Below are positions 54,243-62,719 of a stretch of DNA of 64,000 nucleotides, piece after piece (position 1 is the stretch's first letter; the number at the start of each line of letters is the position of its first letter). The notes below the pieces were generated by a model that had not been told where the DNA came from, made no database searches, and worked only from the letters and a program-made list of their open reading frames with translations. A program made the translations under genes and the position numbers. The stretch comes from an uncultured Alphaproteobacteria bacterium (lineage in GTDB: Bacteria > Pseudomonadota > Alphaproteobacteria > Micavibrionales > Micavibrionaceae): the NCBI GenBank assembly GCA_937931645.1, contig CALHAR010000003.1, positions 124,001 through 188,000 of the forward strand, given 5' to 3'.

Positions 54243-54581
54243 TTGTTTTCTGAAGAGCCTCGCACTCCCACATATTTATGGTTGGAAGCCAAAATTAGAG
54301 AGCTAACATCTACCGGTGTTGGGGTTTATGTGACTCACAAAGGTGAAAAGATGAGTGGGTTGGTTTTGTTAAAGCTCAGCTCTACGCAGGGTGATTGTAA
54401 GTTACTGACACAACAGCGCGATTTAGATGGTGTTATGGGGTGGTTTAATGTTTTTCAAGAAGATGCTATTGAAGAGAAAAGGGCGGATGAATATATCACG
54501 CGATCAATAGGCCGTGACCCTGATTTGTGGGTGGTTGAGATTGAGGACAAGCAGATGATTAATCCGTTTGTTGTGGTTTAA
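54243..54581 (+). CDS. DUF1491 protein
   Basis: A 112-residue soluble protein with a TTG start at 54243; no ATG is available near the N-terminus. The sequence RTPTYLWLEAKIRELTSTGV, then SGLVLLKLSSTQGDCKLL, TQQRDLDGVMGWFNVF and ADEYITRSIGRDPDLWVVEI, is the DUF1491 family, specific to alphaproteobacteria and of unknown function. Its stop codon TAA is the first unit of an (AACCT)n microsatellite that follows immediately. Confidence 0.85.
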   Translation: MFSEEPRTPTYLWLEAKIRELTSTGVGVYVTHKGEKMSGLVLLKLSSTQGDCKLLTQQRDLDGVMGWFNVFQEDAIEEKRADEYITRSIGRDPDLWVVEIEDKQMINPFVVV

Positions 54582-54633
54582 CCTAACCTAACCTAACCTA
54601 ACCTAACCTAACCTAACCTAACCTAACCTAACC
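54579..54633. repeat. Perfect (TAACC)11 pentanucleotide microsatellite
   Basis: Eleven uninterrupted copies of TAACC (TTAGG-type on the other strand). It starts with the DUF1491 stop codon and ends within a small minus-strand ORF. It is the longest simple repeat in the window; such arrays expand and contract by slippage. Every frame in both directions meets a stop within one or two units, so it acts as a universal translational stop. Confidence 0.97.
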
Positions 54634-54754
54634 TTTGAACGCCTGATAGCTTAGCTATTTTATTGTTTAAACTATTAAAACTATCTGCAGATAATACGCC
54701 CGTTTCTTGCTCCCCTGAAATAGCATTCATAAATTCGTTGGTAGTTGTTTTCAC
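54623..54754 (-). CDS. Small ORF ending inside the microsatellite (43 aa)
   Basis: A 43-codon ORF starting at a GTG (54752-54754) with a strong ribosome site (AAAAGGAAAAAC) and reading through to a TAG at 54623-54625, which lies within the (TAACC)n array. The product starts MKTTTNEFMNAISGEQETG and has an amphipathic C-terminal helix (NSLNNKIAKLSGV). The last residues, RLG, are encoded by the repeat. No family recognised. The ribosome site and codon use support it, though the size is small. Confidence 0.5.
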   Translation of the reverse strand: MKTTTNEFMNAISGEQETGVLSADSFNSLNNKIAKLSGVQRLG

Positions 54755-54939
54755 TGTTTTTCCTTTTGTATCGTTATCCTTAGTATCGTTGAAAAGGCTT
54801 TAAAATTCGTTAAAGGCTGAATGAAGCCTAAATTCATATGTTTTTTGGGTTAATAGCCTTGATTTTTAGTCAAAAAAGAGTAAAAGAAAGTCTAATCAGT
54901 ACTAAAATAGTACCTTATTGAGAATGGCTCGCAAATACG

Positions 54940-55350
54940 ATGATAAAACTATCTAAAATGACAGATTATGCGGTGGTGATTTTGGCCGATATGGCGGGCA
55001 GAAATGGACAGCTTGCGAGCGCAACAAATGTTGCAGAACGCACAAAACTGCCTGAGCCGACGGTGTCTAAAATTTTAAAGCTGTTGGCAAAGCATAAATT
55101 GGTTGATTCATTGCGCGGGACGAATGGTGGTTATGCGTTGAACAAGTCACCAGAAGAAATAAACATGGCGCATGTCATAGGGGCAACAGAAGGGCCGATT
55201 GCGTTAACGGCGTGTGTTGATACGGCCGCGCAACAATGTGACCGCGCGGATAATTGTAATATTAAAGGCAAGTGGAATCCTGTGAACATGGCCATGCAAA
55301 GCGCGCTTGAGAATGTATCGTTGAAGCAAATGATAGGAGACGTCAGATGA
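54940..55350 (+). CDS. sufR: Rrf2-family SUF operon regulator (IscR/SufR-like)
   Basis: A 136-residue winged-helix repressor. The N-terminal helix-turn-helix reads [38 protein letters not shown] and [17 protein letters not shown]. Three cysteines at 92, 100 and 106 ([16 protein letters not shown]) match the [2Fe-2S] ligands of IscR. The gene overlaps sufB by an ATGA, so it probably represses its own operon according to cluster status. A ribosome site is weak; a promoter in 54760-54935 is AT-rich and holds no gene. Confidence 0.92.
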   Translation: MIKLSKMTDYAVVILADMAGRNGQLASATNVAERTKLPEPTVSKILKLLAKHKLVDSLRGTNGGYALNKSPEEINMAHVIGATEGPIALTACVDTAAQQCDRADNCNIKGKWNPVNMAMQSALENVSLKQMIGDVR

Positions 55351-56855
55351 GCGACACCGCCCAACCAGCAGTCATGCCAACATCATCACACATCGATCAG
55401 GAGACTATTGATACGGTTAAAAATCTTGGTACGTATGAGGCAGGGTTTGAAACCGATATTGAGATGGAGTACGCACCGAAAGGCCTTAATGAAGATATTA
55501 TCCGTCTTATCTCTGCCAAGAAAGATGAGCCAGAATGGATGCTGGAATTACGCCTAAAGGCTTATAAGCATTGGCTAACAATGCCAGAAGCGGATTGGGC
55601 AAAAGTTGATTTCCCAGAAATTGACTACCAAGATGCGTATTATTACGCGCAACCAAAGAACATGAATCCTGCGCCAAAATCTTTGGATGAGGTTGATCCT
55701 AAATTATTAGAAACTTATGAGAAGCTGGGTATTTCTTTGAAAGAACAAGAAGTTCTGGCGGGGGTTGAAGGTGCGCCGCGCGTTGCGGTTGATGCTGTAT
55801 TTGATTCGGTATCCGTGGCGACAACGTTTAAGAAATCTTTAGAAGAGGTGGGTGTTATCTTTTGTTCCATCAGTGAGGCCATTCGTGAACATCCTGAGCT
55901 CGTAAAGAAATATCTATGCTCTGTCGTACCGATGGCAGATAACAAACATGCGTGTTTAAATACCGCGTGCTTTACCGATGGATCGTTCGTTTATATCCCA
56001 CCTGGTGTGCGCTGCCCGATGGAGTTATCGACTTATTTTCGCATGAATGCGATTAATACAGGGCAGTTTGAGCGGACGCTGATTATCGCGGATAAGGGCG
56101 CTTATGTGTCTTATCTGGAAGGGTGTACCGCGCCGATGCGTGATGAAAACCAGCTTCATGCCGCAGTGGTTGAGCTTATCGCTCATGATGATGCTGAGAT
56201 TAAATATTCAACGGTGCAAAACTGGTATCCTGGCGATGAAAACGGCAAAGGCGGTATTTATAACTTTGTTACCAAACGTGCGTTGTGCGAAGGCAAAAAT
56301 TCTAAAGTATCATGGACGCAGGTTGAAACGGGGTCTGCTATTACATGGAAATATCCATCATGCATTTTAAAAGGTGATGGGTCGCAAGGTGAGTTTTATT
56401 CTGTGGCTATCACCAACAACTGCCAGCAAGCCGATACCGGCACAAAAATGATTCACATGGGTAAGAACACCAAAAGTCGTATCATCGCCAAGGGTATTAG
56501 TGCAGGTAAGTCAGATCAGACCTATCGTGGGCAGGTTAAAATTATGGCGGGTGCGGAAGGCGCACGTAACTTTACGCAGTGCGATAGCTTGTTGATTGGT
56601 GATAATTGTGGTGCACATACTGTGCCTTATATTGAAACTAAGAACCCTGCGGCGCAGTTGGAGCATGAGGCAACGACAAGCAAAATTAGCGAAGACCAAC
56701 TCTTTTACTGCCAGCAACGTGGTATTACGGAAGAAGAAGCGCTTGCCTTGATTGTTAATGGCTTTTGCCGTGATGTAATGCAACATTTACCCATGGAATT
56801 TGCTGTTGAAGCGCAGAAGCTAGTGGGAATTAGCTTGGAAGGTTCTGTAGGATAG
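55347..56855 (+). CDS. sufB: Fe-S cluster assembly protein SufB
   Basis: The 502-residue scaffold subunit of SufBC2D. The characteristic blocks are [38 protein letters not shown] and the C-terminal [19 protein letters not shown]. Cysteines that bind or donate sulfur (e.g. in [20 protein letters not shown] and [11 protein letters not shown]-type segment) are present. Its ATG overlaps the sufR stop. It assembles clusters from SufS-derived sulfur. Confidence 0.96.
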   Translation: MSDTAQPAVMPTSSHIDQETIDTVKNLGTYEAGFETDIEMEYAPKGLNEDIIRLISAKKDEPEWMLELRLKAYKHWLTMPEADWAKVDFPEIDYQDAYYYAQPKNMNPAPKSLDEVDPKLLETYEKLGISLKEQEVLAGVEGAPRVAVDAVFDSVSVATTFKKSLEEVGVIFCSISEAIREHPELVKKYLCSVVPMADNKHACLNTACFTDGSFVYIPPGVRCPMELSTYFRMNAINTGQFERTLIIADKGAYVSYLEGCTAPMRDENQLHAAVVELIAHDDAEIKYSTVQNWYPGDENGKGGIYNFVTKRALCEGKNSKVSWTQVETGSAITWKYPSCILKGDGSQGEFYSVAITNNCQQADTGTKMIHMGKNTKSRIIAKGISAGKSDQTYRGQVKIMAGAEGARNFTQCDSLLIGDNCGAHTVPYIETKNPAAQLEHEATTSKISEDQLFYCQQRGITEEEALALIVNGFCRDVMQHLPMEFAVEAQKLVGISLEGSVG

Positions 56856-56870
56856 TCAAAAGGAGAAGAA

Positions 56871-57236
56871 ATGACTGAAGAAAATAAAAAAATATTGAAT
56901 GATGATCCGCGTCAGGCGGTTGAAGAAATGATCGTGATTACCGAGGAATTGGTTGCACGGCTTGAGATTGAAACGCATGCGCTATCCACAAATGATGGAA
57001 CAACGTTTAGCACCAATGAAGAAGGAAAAGAACATGTTGCCGCCATATACGAAAAGGCCGCAGGTGAATTCCACAAACGTATTCATGAGTTTAAACAGGT
57101 TGATAAAGCTTTGGTTGCCAAGCTGGATGCGGCGCAAGCCTCTTTAGGTCAGACATCAAAAAATAATTTGAAACTGTTAGAAAAACTAGAAGAAGCGCAA
57201 AAGTCAGAAACAGAACAAAAAGCAGAAGATGAGTAA
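56871..57236 (+). CDS. Coiled-coil protein within the SUF operon
   Basis: A 121-residue, acidic, highly helical protein. Heptad-like patterns run across DPRQAVEEMIVITEELVAR and FKQVDKALVAKLDAAQASL, then LEKLEEAQ. No signal, membrane segment or cysteine. The length and helical hairpin resemble FlgN-type chaperones but the similarity is compositional only. It starts 15 bases after sufB and its stop overlaps the start of the next gene (ATGAG), so it is truly within the operon. Function unknown. Confidence 0.6.
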   Translation: MTEENKKILNDDPRQAVEEMIVITEELVARLEIETHALSTNDGTTFSTNEEGKEHVAAIYEKAAGEFHKRIHEFKQVDKALVAKLDAAQASLGQTSKNNLKLLEKLEEAQKSETEQKAEDE

Positions 57237-57519
57237 TTTTACAGTCATTAGTGATGCCGATTTAAACGCTTGGTTGGAAGAACATCAGGCTTGGTCATTG
57301 GCGAATGATGAAGTTTTCATTCATTTAGAATTTGAAAATTTCGTAGAGGCGTTTGGGTTTATATCGCGCGTGGCTATATTGGCGGAAAAGCAAAACCATC
57401 ACCCAAGACTTGAGAATGTTTATAACAAGGTAAAATTATTTTTAAGCACGCACGATGCGGGTAACAAAATAACAACAAAAGATTTAGAATTAGCGGAAGC
57501 TATTGAGAGATTAAAATGA
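57229..57519 (+). CDS. 4a-hydroxytetrahydrobiopterin dehydratase (PCD/DCoH)
   Basis: A 96-residue protein that dehydrates 4a-hydroxy-tetrahydrobiopterin, regenerating the cofactor of aromatic hydroxylases. The active-site motif AEKQNHHPRLENVYNKV matches (E/D)-x-x-x-H-H-P, and LSTHDAGNKITTKDLELAEAI the C-terminal helix. It overlaps the upstream coiled-coil gene by 8 bases and sufC by ATGA, tying it to the SUF operon. No phenylalanine hydroxylase is seen here, so the role may be in molybdenum cofactor or another pterin pathway. Confidence 0.9.
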   Translation: MSNFTVISDADLNAWLEEHQAWSLANDEVFIHLEFENFVEAFGFISRVAILAEKQNHHPRLENVYNKVKLFLSTHDAGNKITTKDLELAEAIERLK

Positions 57520-58268
57520 TTAAGATTAAAAATTTACATGCCGAGATTGATGGCACTGAAATATTAAAAGGATTAAACCTGACCATTGGTAATGGTGAGG
57601 TGCATGCCATTATGGGGCCTAATGGGGCGGGGAAATCTACGCTGTCTTACGTATTATCTGGTCGTGATGGATATGAGGTCACGGATGGTACAGCCACGTT
57701 GGATGGTGAGAATATATTGGATATGTCGCCAGATGAGCGGGCGGCGGCAGGTTTGTTCTTGGCGTTTCAGTACCCTGTTGAAATTCCTGGTGTGCAAATG
57801 ACAACCTTTTTAAAGACAGCTTTAAACGCAGTGCGTAAAGCGCGCGGCGAAGACGAGCTGGACGCTATTGGTTTGCTAAAGCTGATGAAGGGAACCTGTA
57901 AGAAGTTAGGGATTTCTGACCACATGATGAAGCGGGCGGTGAATGTTGGGTTTTCTGGTGGAGAGAAAAAGCGGAATGAAGTTCTACAGATGGCGATGTT
58001 AGAGCCTAAATTTGCAGTCCTAGATGAAACGGATTCTGGTCTTGATATTGATGCCCTTAAGATTGTTGCCGATGGGGTGAATGCTTTACGGGCGCAGGAT
58101 CGTTCTTTCTTGGTTATCACGCATTACCAACGCCTTCTTGATTATATTAAACCTGACAAGGTGCATGTATTGGCGAAGGGGCAGATTGTGAAATCTGGTG
58201 GCCCTGAGTTAGCATTAGAGCTGGAAGAAAAAGGTTATGCCGAATTTGCACAAGAGGAAGCAGCGTAA
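57516..58268 (+). CDS. sufC: Fe-S cluster assembly ATPase SufC
   Basis: ABC-type ATPase of 250 residues energising SufBCD. Walker A GPNGAGKSTLSYVLSG, Q-loop AFQYPVEIPGV, signature FSGGEKKRNEVLQMAM, Walker B FAVLDETDSGLD and the ALKIVADGVNAL block are all typical of SufC (it has Glu/Thr in the D-loop). The ATG overlaps the dehydratase stop by ATGA and the stop is 3 bases before the sufD ATG. Confidence 0.97.
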   Translation: MIKIKNLHAEIDGTEILKGLNLTIGNGEVHAIMGPNGAGKSTLSYVLSGRDGYEVTDGTATLDGENILDMSPDERAAAGLFLAFQYPVEIPGVQMTTFLKTALNAVRKARGEDELDAIGLLKLMKGTCKKLGISDHMMKRAVNVGFSGGEKKRNEVLQMAMLEPKFAVLDETDSGLDIDALKIVADGVNALRAQDRSFLVITHYQRLLDYIKPDKVHVLAKGQIVKSGGPELALELEEKGYAEFAQEEAA

Positions 58269-58271
58269 GCC

Positions 58272-59549
58272 ATGAGTGCCATTGCTAAGTTCCAACCACG
58301 TTACCGTAACGATAATGCTGCGCTTGCTTTAAAAGAGCAGGCGGTATTACAACCTTCTTCTGCCGAGTGGGTTAATGCCCTTCGTCTGCGTGCTGTGGCG
58401 AGCCTGAATGAAACAGGGTTACCAACGCAAAAGTTAGAGCGTTGGAAATATACAAATTTGCCTGCCAAATTAAAGAAGATGGATCTGACCTATAAAGATG
58501 CTGATATTACTTTAAGTGGTATGACGGATTACGCCTATTCATTCCCTAAAGGTTTTTCTGGTTTTCCAAGTTTTGCCCAAGAGATGATTGAGCAAACCCC
58601 GCCATCCAATGAAAAATATGGCGATATGATGCTGTGGCAAGCGGGTAACGCGTACTTAAAAGATGGCTTTATTGTTGATGTGCCTGCAGACACCAAAAGA
58701 AATAGCAAGGCAGTTAAGGCGTTAGAGGTTACCTATACAGGGCATGATGGCGCACAAACATCTGTGAGGCAGATTATTCGTGTGGCGGAGAATGCAGAGT
58801 TTACCCTTATTGAATATCAATTGGGCGCGGGCAGTTATTGGAACAATGTTGTTACGCAGATTGAGTTGGGGCAGGGTGCAACATTTAAGCATTATCGTTT
58901 TCAAGAAAACTCTGACGCGGCGGTTATAACGCAGAACACGCATGTTATGATGGCGGGTAATGCGGAGTATGAAGCCTTCACTATAACGACGGGGGCGAAC
59001 CTAAGCCGTAACCAAGTGCATGTGGATATAAACGGCGAGCATAGTGTAGCGCGTTTAAACGGTGTGAATATGTTGGACGGTAAGGAGTTGGCGGATACGA
59101 CAATAACGGTTGAGCATCATGCGCCGCATTGTCGCTCGTTTCAAAATTACCGTACCGTGGTTGATGAGATAGCGACCAGTGTTTTCCAAGGGAAAATTCA
59201 CGTTCATAAGCCCGCGCAGAAAACTGATGGTTATCAGATGGCAAAATCTTTGTTGTTATCTGGACAAGCAACGGTAAACACAAAGCCTGAGTTAGAAATT
59301 TATGCCGATGATGTGAAGTGTTCGCACGGGGCAACGACTGGCCGCCTTGATGATGATGCATTATTTTATATGCAGTCCCGCGGCATCCCAGAAGCGCAAG
59401 CGCGTAACTTGTTAATTGAGGCGTTTGTGAATGAAGTCGTTGAAGAAGTAACCCATGACGATGTTAAAGAGCAGGCAACGCATATTATCAGTCAATGGCT
59501 TCACAATCTTTCGTCTGATGATGGAGAGGAGGCGCAATGGTTGGAGTAG
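58272..59549 (+). CDS. sufD: Fe-S cluster assembly protein SufD
   Basis: The 425-residue partner of SufB. Its beta-helix core carries FQGKIHVHKPAQKTDGYQM and LLLSGQATVNTKPELEIYAD, followed by the SufB/D motif DVKCSHGATTGRLDDDALFYM and SRGIPEAQARNLLIEAFVNE. The N-terminal RKYTNLPAKL-like segment (LERWKYTNLPAKL) is typical. It overlaps sufS by 13 bases. Confidence 0.95.
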   Translation: MSAIAKFQPRYRNDNAALALKEQAVLQPSSAEWVNALRLRAVASLNETGLPTQKLERWKYTNLPAKLKKMDLTYKDADITLSGMTDYAYSFPKGFSGFPSFAQEMIEQTPPSNEKYGDMMLWQAGNAYLKDGFIVDVPADTKRNSKAVKALEVTYTGHDGAQTSVRQIIRVAENAEFTLIEYQLGAGSYWNNVVTQIELGQGATFKHYRFQENSDAAVITQNTHVMMAGNAEYEAFTITTGANLSRNQVHVDINGEHSVARLNGVNMLDGKELADTTITVEHHAPHCRSFQNYRTVVDEIATSVFQGKIHVHKPAQKTDGYQMAKSLLLSGQATVNTKPELEIYADDVKCSHGATTGRLDDDALFYMQSRGIPEAQARNLLIEAFVNEVVEEVTHDDVKEQATHIISQWLHNLSSDDGEEAQWLE

Positions 59550-60775
59550 TGGCCGGAATAGAATCTTACCGCGCTGATTTCCCCATTTTATCACACGAGG
59601 TGAATGGGAAGGCTTTGGCGTATCTGGATAGCGCGTCTAGTGCACAGAAGCCTGAAGTGGTCATTAAGGCGTATAAGTCTATTTACGAAAACAATTATGC
59701 GAATATTCATCGTGGGTTATATCATTTTTCTCAAGTAACAACTGAAAAGTATGAATCGGTTCGCAAGACCGTTAAACGCTTCATTAATGCACCAAGTGCC
59801 GATGAGGTTATTTTTACACGTAATACGACAGAAGCGATTAATCTGGTTGCTTCCAGCTGGGGGCAAAAGTTTTTATCAGCTGGGGATGAAATCATCATTA
59901 GCGGTATGGAGCATCACGCGAATATAGTCCCTTGGCAGCTTTTAGCCGAGAAAATCGGGCTTGTAATTAAGGTTATCCCTGTTTTAGACGATGGAACGCT
60001 CGATTTTGAGGGTTTTAAGGCATTATTAAGCAGCAAAACTAAGTTTATCGGCCTTGTTCACGTTTCTAACGCGTTAGGCACTGTAAATGACGTTAAATCG
60101 ATCATAAATGAGGCAAAAGACTTTTATTCAGATATAAAAGTGCTTGTTGATGGTTCGCAAAGCGTTGTGCATAGCTCTGTGGATATTCAGGATATAGGCT
60201 GTGATTTCTTTTGCTTCACTGGTCACAAGGTTTATGGCCCCAATGGGGTTGGCGTTTTATGGGCCAAAGCAGAAATTTTAGACGAAATGCCGCCTTATCA
60301 GGGCGGTGGTGATATGATTGAGACCGTTAGCTTTGAGCAAGGTACGACGTTTAAAAGCGGCGCGGCCAAGTTTGAGGCAGGTACGCCAGCCATTGCCGAG
60401 GTCATTGCCCTTGGGGCGGCGCTTGATTATATGAGTGCGATTGGTATGGAGAATATCGCGGTACATGAGGCAGGCTTGCTCAAGGTATTAAATGAAGGCT
60501 TGCAGAGTGTTGAAGGCTTAAATATTTACGGTACAGCGGCGAATAAGGTGGGTGTGGTATCGTTCACCGCCGATTGGGCGCATGCCAGTGATATTGCGAT
60601 GATACTTGACCAATGTGGTGTTGCGGTGCGGACGGGGCATCATTGCTGTATGCCGTTAATGGAAAGATTTGGAATTGATGCCACGGTACGGGCGTCGTTA
60701 GGGCTATATTCTAACGAGAACGATATTGAGGCGCTTGTAAGTGGGTTGAAGAAAGCAAAGGAAATGTTGAGTTAA
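59537..60775 (+). CDS. sufS: Cysteine desulfurase SufS
   Basis: PLP-dependent enzyme of 412 residues that takes sulfur from cysteine. PLP lysine is in CFTGHKVYGPNGVGVLWA; the active cysteine is Cys370 in VRTGHHCCMPLMERF (aligned with Cys364 of E. coli). The N-terminal YLDSASSAQKPEVVIKA has Ser in place of the usual Ala (S-A-A-S). The ATG is preceded by AGGAGG. No sufE or sufU is visible in this window; the enzyme may use a distant partner. Confidence 0.95.
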   Translation: MVGVVAGIESYRADFPILSHEVNGKALAYLDSASSAQKPEVVIKAYKSIYENNYANIHRGLYHFSQVTTEKYESVRKTVKRFINAPSADEVIFTRNTTEAINLVASSWGQKFLSAGDEIIISGMEHHANIVPWQLLAEKIGLVIKVIPVLDDGTLDFEGFKALLSSKTKFIGLVHVSNALGTVNDVKSIINEAKDFYSDIKVLVDGSQSVVHSSVDIQDIGCDFFCFTGHKVYGPNGVGVLWAKAEILDEMPPYQGGGDMIETVSFEQGTTFKSGAAKFEAGTPAIAEVIALGAALDYMSAIGMENIAVHEAGLLKVLNEGLQSVEGLNIYGTAANKVGVVSFTADWAHASDIAMILDQCGVAVRTGHHCCMPLMERFGIDATVRASLGLYSNENDIEALVSGLKKAKEMLS

Positions 60776-60830
60776 GCGTTATTACGAGTCCAAATTTATT
60801 TGGGCGGAGCAATCTAGAAAAACTTAAAAA

Positions 60831-60876
60831 TGGATTGCCGCGTCGCCCCGAATGAATCGAGGCTCCTCGCAATGAC
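60831..60876. repeat. Dispersed short inverted-repeat element (copy 2)
   Basis: TGGATTGCCGCGTCGCC at the left and GGCTCCTCGCAATGACA at the right, spaced so that GATTGC and GCAAT can pair. It sits between sufS and the sufT gene, 55 bases after the sufS stop. Same family as 45575-45610 and 61756-61789. Confidence 0.6.
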
Positions 60877-60893
60877 AAGAAAGAGAAAATGTA

Positions 60894-61310
60894 ATGGAAC
60901 ATGTAGCAGACAAAGAGATGGTTAAAAACGCCCTCGATATTAAAGAAGGGGATGATGAGGCCTATGACGAGTTGGCCAATCCACCGAATGTGGAGTTGAG
61001 CGAGCATGAGCTGACCTCTAAGATTGTTGCGGCGATTAAAGAGATTTATGACCCTGAAATTCCTGTGAATATTTATGAGCTGGGGTTGATTTATAAGGTC
61101 GATGTAAACAAAGACAATGATGTTTATGTGGAAATGACGCTGACATCACCCGGGTGTCCTGTGGCGCAAGAAATGCCAGGGTGGGTGCAATCTGCGGTGA
61201 TGCCCGTTGAAGGTGTGCGTCATGTTGATGTTGATATTGTGTGGGACCCAATTTGGGACCCGTCAATGATGGCAGAAACAGCGAAGCTACAGCTCAATAT
61301 GTTTACTTAA
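60894..61310 (+). CDS. sufT: SUF system MIP18/DUF59 protein (SufT-like)
   Basis: A 138-residue protein whose DUF59 core (about residues 45-138) carries YDPEIPVNIYELGLIYKVDV and MTLTSPGCPVAQEMPGWVQ, with VWDPIWDPSMMAETAKLQL at the end. SufT/MIP18 proteins help deliver Fe-S clusters to apo-enzymes. The first 40 residues are acidic and poorly conserved. Start ATG 60894, after the repeat element, with a weak ribosome site. Confidence 0.9.
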   Translation: MEHVADKEMVKNALDIKEGDDEAYDELANPPNVELSEHELTSKIVAAIKEIYDPEIPVNIYELGLIYKVDVNKDNDVYVEMTLTSPGCPVAQEMPGWVQSAVMPVEGVRHVDVDIVWDPIWDPSMMAETAKLQLNMFT

Positions 61311-61370
61311 TTAGAAGAGCCGTCATGCGGGTAAACCCGAGGACGCTTTAATTAACCAAAAGAGAAACCG

Positions 61371-61724
61371 ATGAATACAGCACCCGTAAAGATTACCGAT
61401 ATTGCCGCCGAGCAGATTAAAGCCAAAACAGCCCTGAATAGTGAGGCCGTTGGCTTACGCTTAACGGTTGGCTCTACAGGGTGTTCAGGCAACTCCTATA
61501 AGATGGAGCATGTTTTGGTTGAGGACTTAACCGCCGATGATAAGTTTGAACATGAGGGGGCGACGCTTTATATCCCGAAGATGCATAGCTGGATGTTGTT
61601 TGGGACGGTTGTTGATTATTCAACAGGGGAGCTGGATAGTGGCTTTACCTTCACCAACCCGAATGAAGCCGCGCGCTGTGGGTGTGGTGAGAGCTTCACG
61701 GTTGATCGCCCTGAAGCAAAGTGA
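61371..61724 (+). CDS. sufA: Fe-S cluster carrier of the HesB/IscA family (SufA)
   Basis: A 117-residue A-type carrier. The three cluster cysteines are Cys38 in GSTGCSGNSYKM, and Cys103 and Cys105 in ARCGCGESF, the exact A-type spacing. It delivers clusters to apo-proteins. It follows sufT by 60 bases and is the last gene of the SUF locus. Ribosome site is weak (AAAAGAGAAACC). A terminator lies at 61821-61842. Confidence 0.94.
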   Translation: MNTAPVKITDIAAEQIKAKTALNSEAVGLRLTVGSTGCSGNSYKMEHVLVEDLTADDKFEHEGATLYIPKMHSWMLFGTVVDYSTGELDSGFTFTNPNEAARCGCGESFTVDRPEAK

Positions 61725-61755
61725 TTCCCTGCATATATGGTACTTTATAGTTTTT

Positions 61756-61789
61756 CTGGATTGCTTCGGCGTTGCCTCGCAATGACGGG
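61756..61789. repeat. Dispersed short inverted-repeat element (copy 3)
   Basis: CTGGATTGCTTCGGCG and CCTCGCAATGACGGG, 34 bases in all, directly after sufA. The shortest and most compact copy; the ATTGC and GCAAT words are complementary and can form the stem. Confidence 0.65.
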
Positions 61790-61820
61790 AATAGGGAACT
61801 TGCAAGAGGTCAGATACAAC

Positions 61821-61842
61821 AAAAGGCCCCGTGAGGCCTTTT
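61821..61842. terminator. Bidirectional terminator between sufA and the next gene
   Basis: AAAAGGCC and GGCCTTTT, an 8-bp perfect stem with a 6-base loop CCGTGA and A/T runs on both sides. Serves sufA on the plus strand and the small gene 61868-62035 on the minus strand. Confidence 0.85.
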
Positions 61843-61867
61843 ACTTTAGAGTTTTACATACCAAGTA

Positions 61868-62035
61868 TCAGATATCAAACTTCTGCGTATGATCAACTGT
61901 ATATTCATTTTCAGGAACTAGGTTTTGACCGTCTAAATTACGAGCAAACTCTCTACCTTTATTCAATGCCGCTTTACCACCTGCGATAAAAGCGCTTGAT
62001 TTAGAAACTGTATCTAAAACTGTACCTAAACTCAT
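61868..62035 (-). CDS. Small hypothetical protein (55 aa)
   Basis: A 55-codon ORF with ATG at 62033-62035 and TGA at 61868-61870. A perfect GAGGAG ribosome site lies 9 bases upstream. The product begins MSLGTVLDTVSKSSAFIAGG and continues with a basic KAALNKGREFARNLDG and VDHTQKFDI at the end. No membrane segment. It follows the 191-residue gene at 62057 by 21 bases, forming a minus-strand operon of unknown function. Confidence 0.7.
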   Translation of the reverse strand: MSLGTVLDTVSKSSAFIAGGKAALNKGREFARNLDGQNLVPENEYTVDHTQKFDI

Positions 62036-62056
62036 ATTATACTACTCCTCTATAAA

Positions 62057-62632
62057 TTACCCTTTAGAATATATATCGTAAAGTTCATCAAAGGTCGCTT
62101 TACTTTCATATCCTTTATATAATTCAATATAGCCGAAAGTTTCTATAGCGTCAAGTAAATTCGAAAAAACTTTTGAAGATTGCATTTCACAAACAACTTT
62201 GCAAGCATAAATTATAGAATCTACGTTTTTTGCATGTAAAATACCTGCATATTTAATGACATCCATGGAGGGATCAGGCGTTTCAAGCCCCATATACTCT
62301 TGTTCTAAGGCTCTAAAGGCTTTTACAAATAAAATAAAAGTTTTTGCGTCTAATCTGTCCTTTTTTCCTGAAATTGGGACATAAATAACCTTAGATTGGG
62401 GGTTATACCCCGACTCGCCATCACCTTTTAAGACATGAATAGGGGCTTTTTTTAACTCTTGAGCGCGAATTAAAGCTCTCCCAGCGTCTGATTCGCTCAT
62501 TAACTCCTTTGCTCTATCTATAATGCTCTCCGCGTAGGGGTGGCTGAAGCTGATAGAATTCATTTTGGTGCCTTTTGACCCAAAGGCATCATTGAGTGTT
62601 TTTGTGTCGTTACTGTCAGTTTCTATATTCAT
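62057..62632 (-). CDS. Hypothetical protein (191 aa)
   Basis: A soluble protein with an Asn/Asp-rich N-terminus, a central region ALIRAQELKKAPIHVLKGDG and YNPQSKVIYVPISGKKDRLD, then a helical half VKAFRALEQEYMGLETPDPS with IIYACKVVCEMQSS. The layout faintly resembles DUF6782-type putative metallopeptidases, in which the first helix would hold HExxH; here no HExxH is present, so if related it is inactive. It is followed by the small gene at 61868. Function unknown. Confidence 0.6.
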   Translation of the reverse strand: MNIETDSNDTKTLNDAFGSKGTKMNSISFSHPYAESIIDRAKELMSESDAGRALIRAQELKKAPIHVLKGDGESGYNPQSKVIYVPISGKKDRLDAKTFILFVKAFRALEQEYMGLETPDPSMDVIKYAGILHAKNVDSIIYACKVVCEMQSSKVFSNLLDAIETFGYIELYKGYESKATFDELYDIYSKG

Positions 62633-62662
62633 ATCTTCCTACTATATCATATTTATTATAAG

Positions 62663-62719
62663 GGCTGTTCCGCGCTCGTTATATTGGCTGCTCCGCGCTC
62701 GTTATATTGGCTGCTCCGC
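62663..62719. repeat. 23-bp tandem repeat at the 3' end of the 203-aa gene
   Basis: Units 62663-62685 (GGCTGTTCCGCGCTCGTTATATT), 62686-62708 (one base different) and a partial copy 62709-62719. The partial copy is the 3' coding end of the downstream-listed gene at 62702, including its stop codon, so the two full units are duplications of the gene end into the non-coding gap. Confidence 0.85.

Noticed and set aside
54579-54633. CRISPR-like or telomeric end structure
   Set aside because: The array is a simple microsatellite with 5-base units and no spacers, and coding genes continue on both sides, so it is not a chromosome end.
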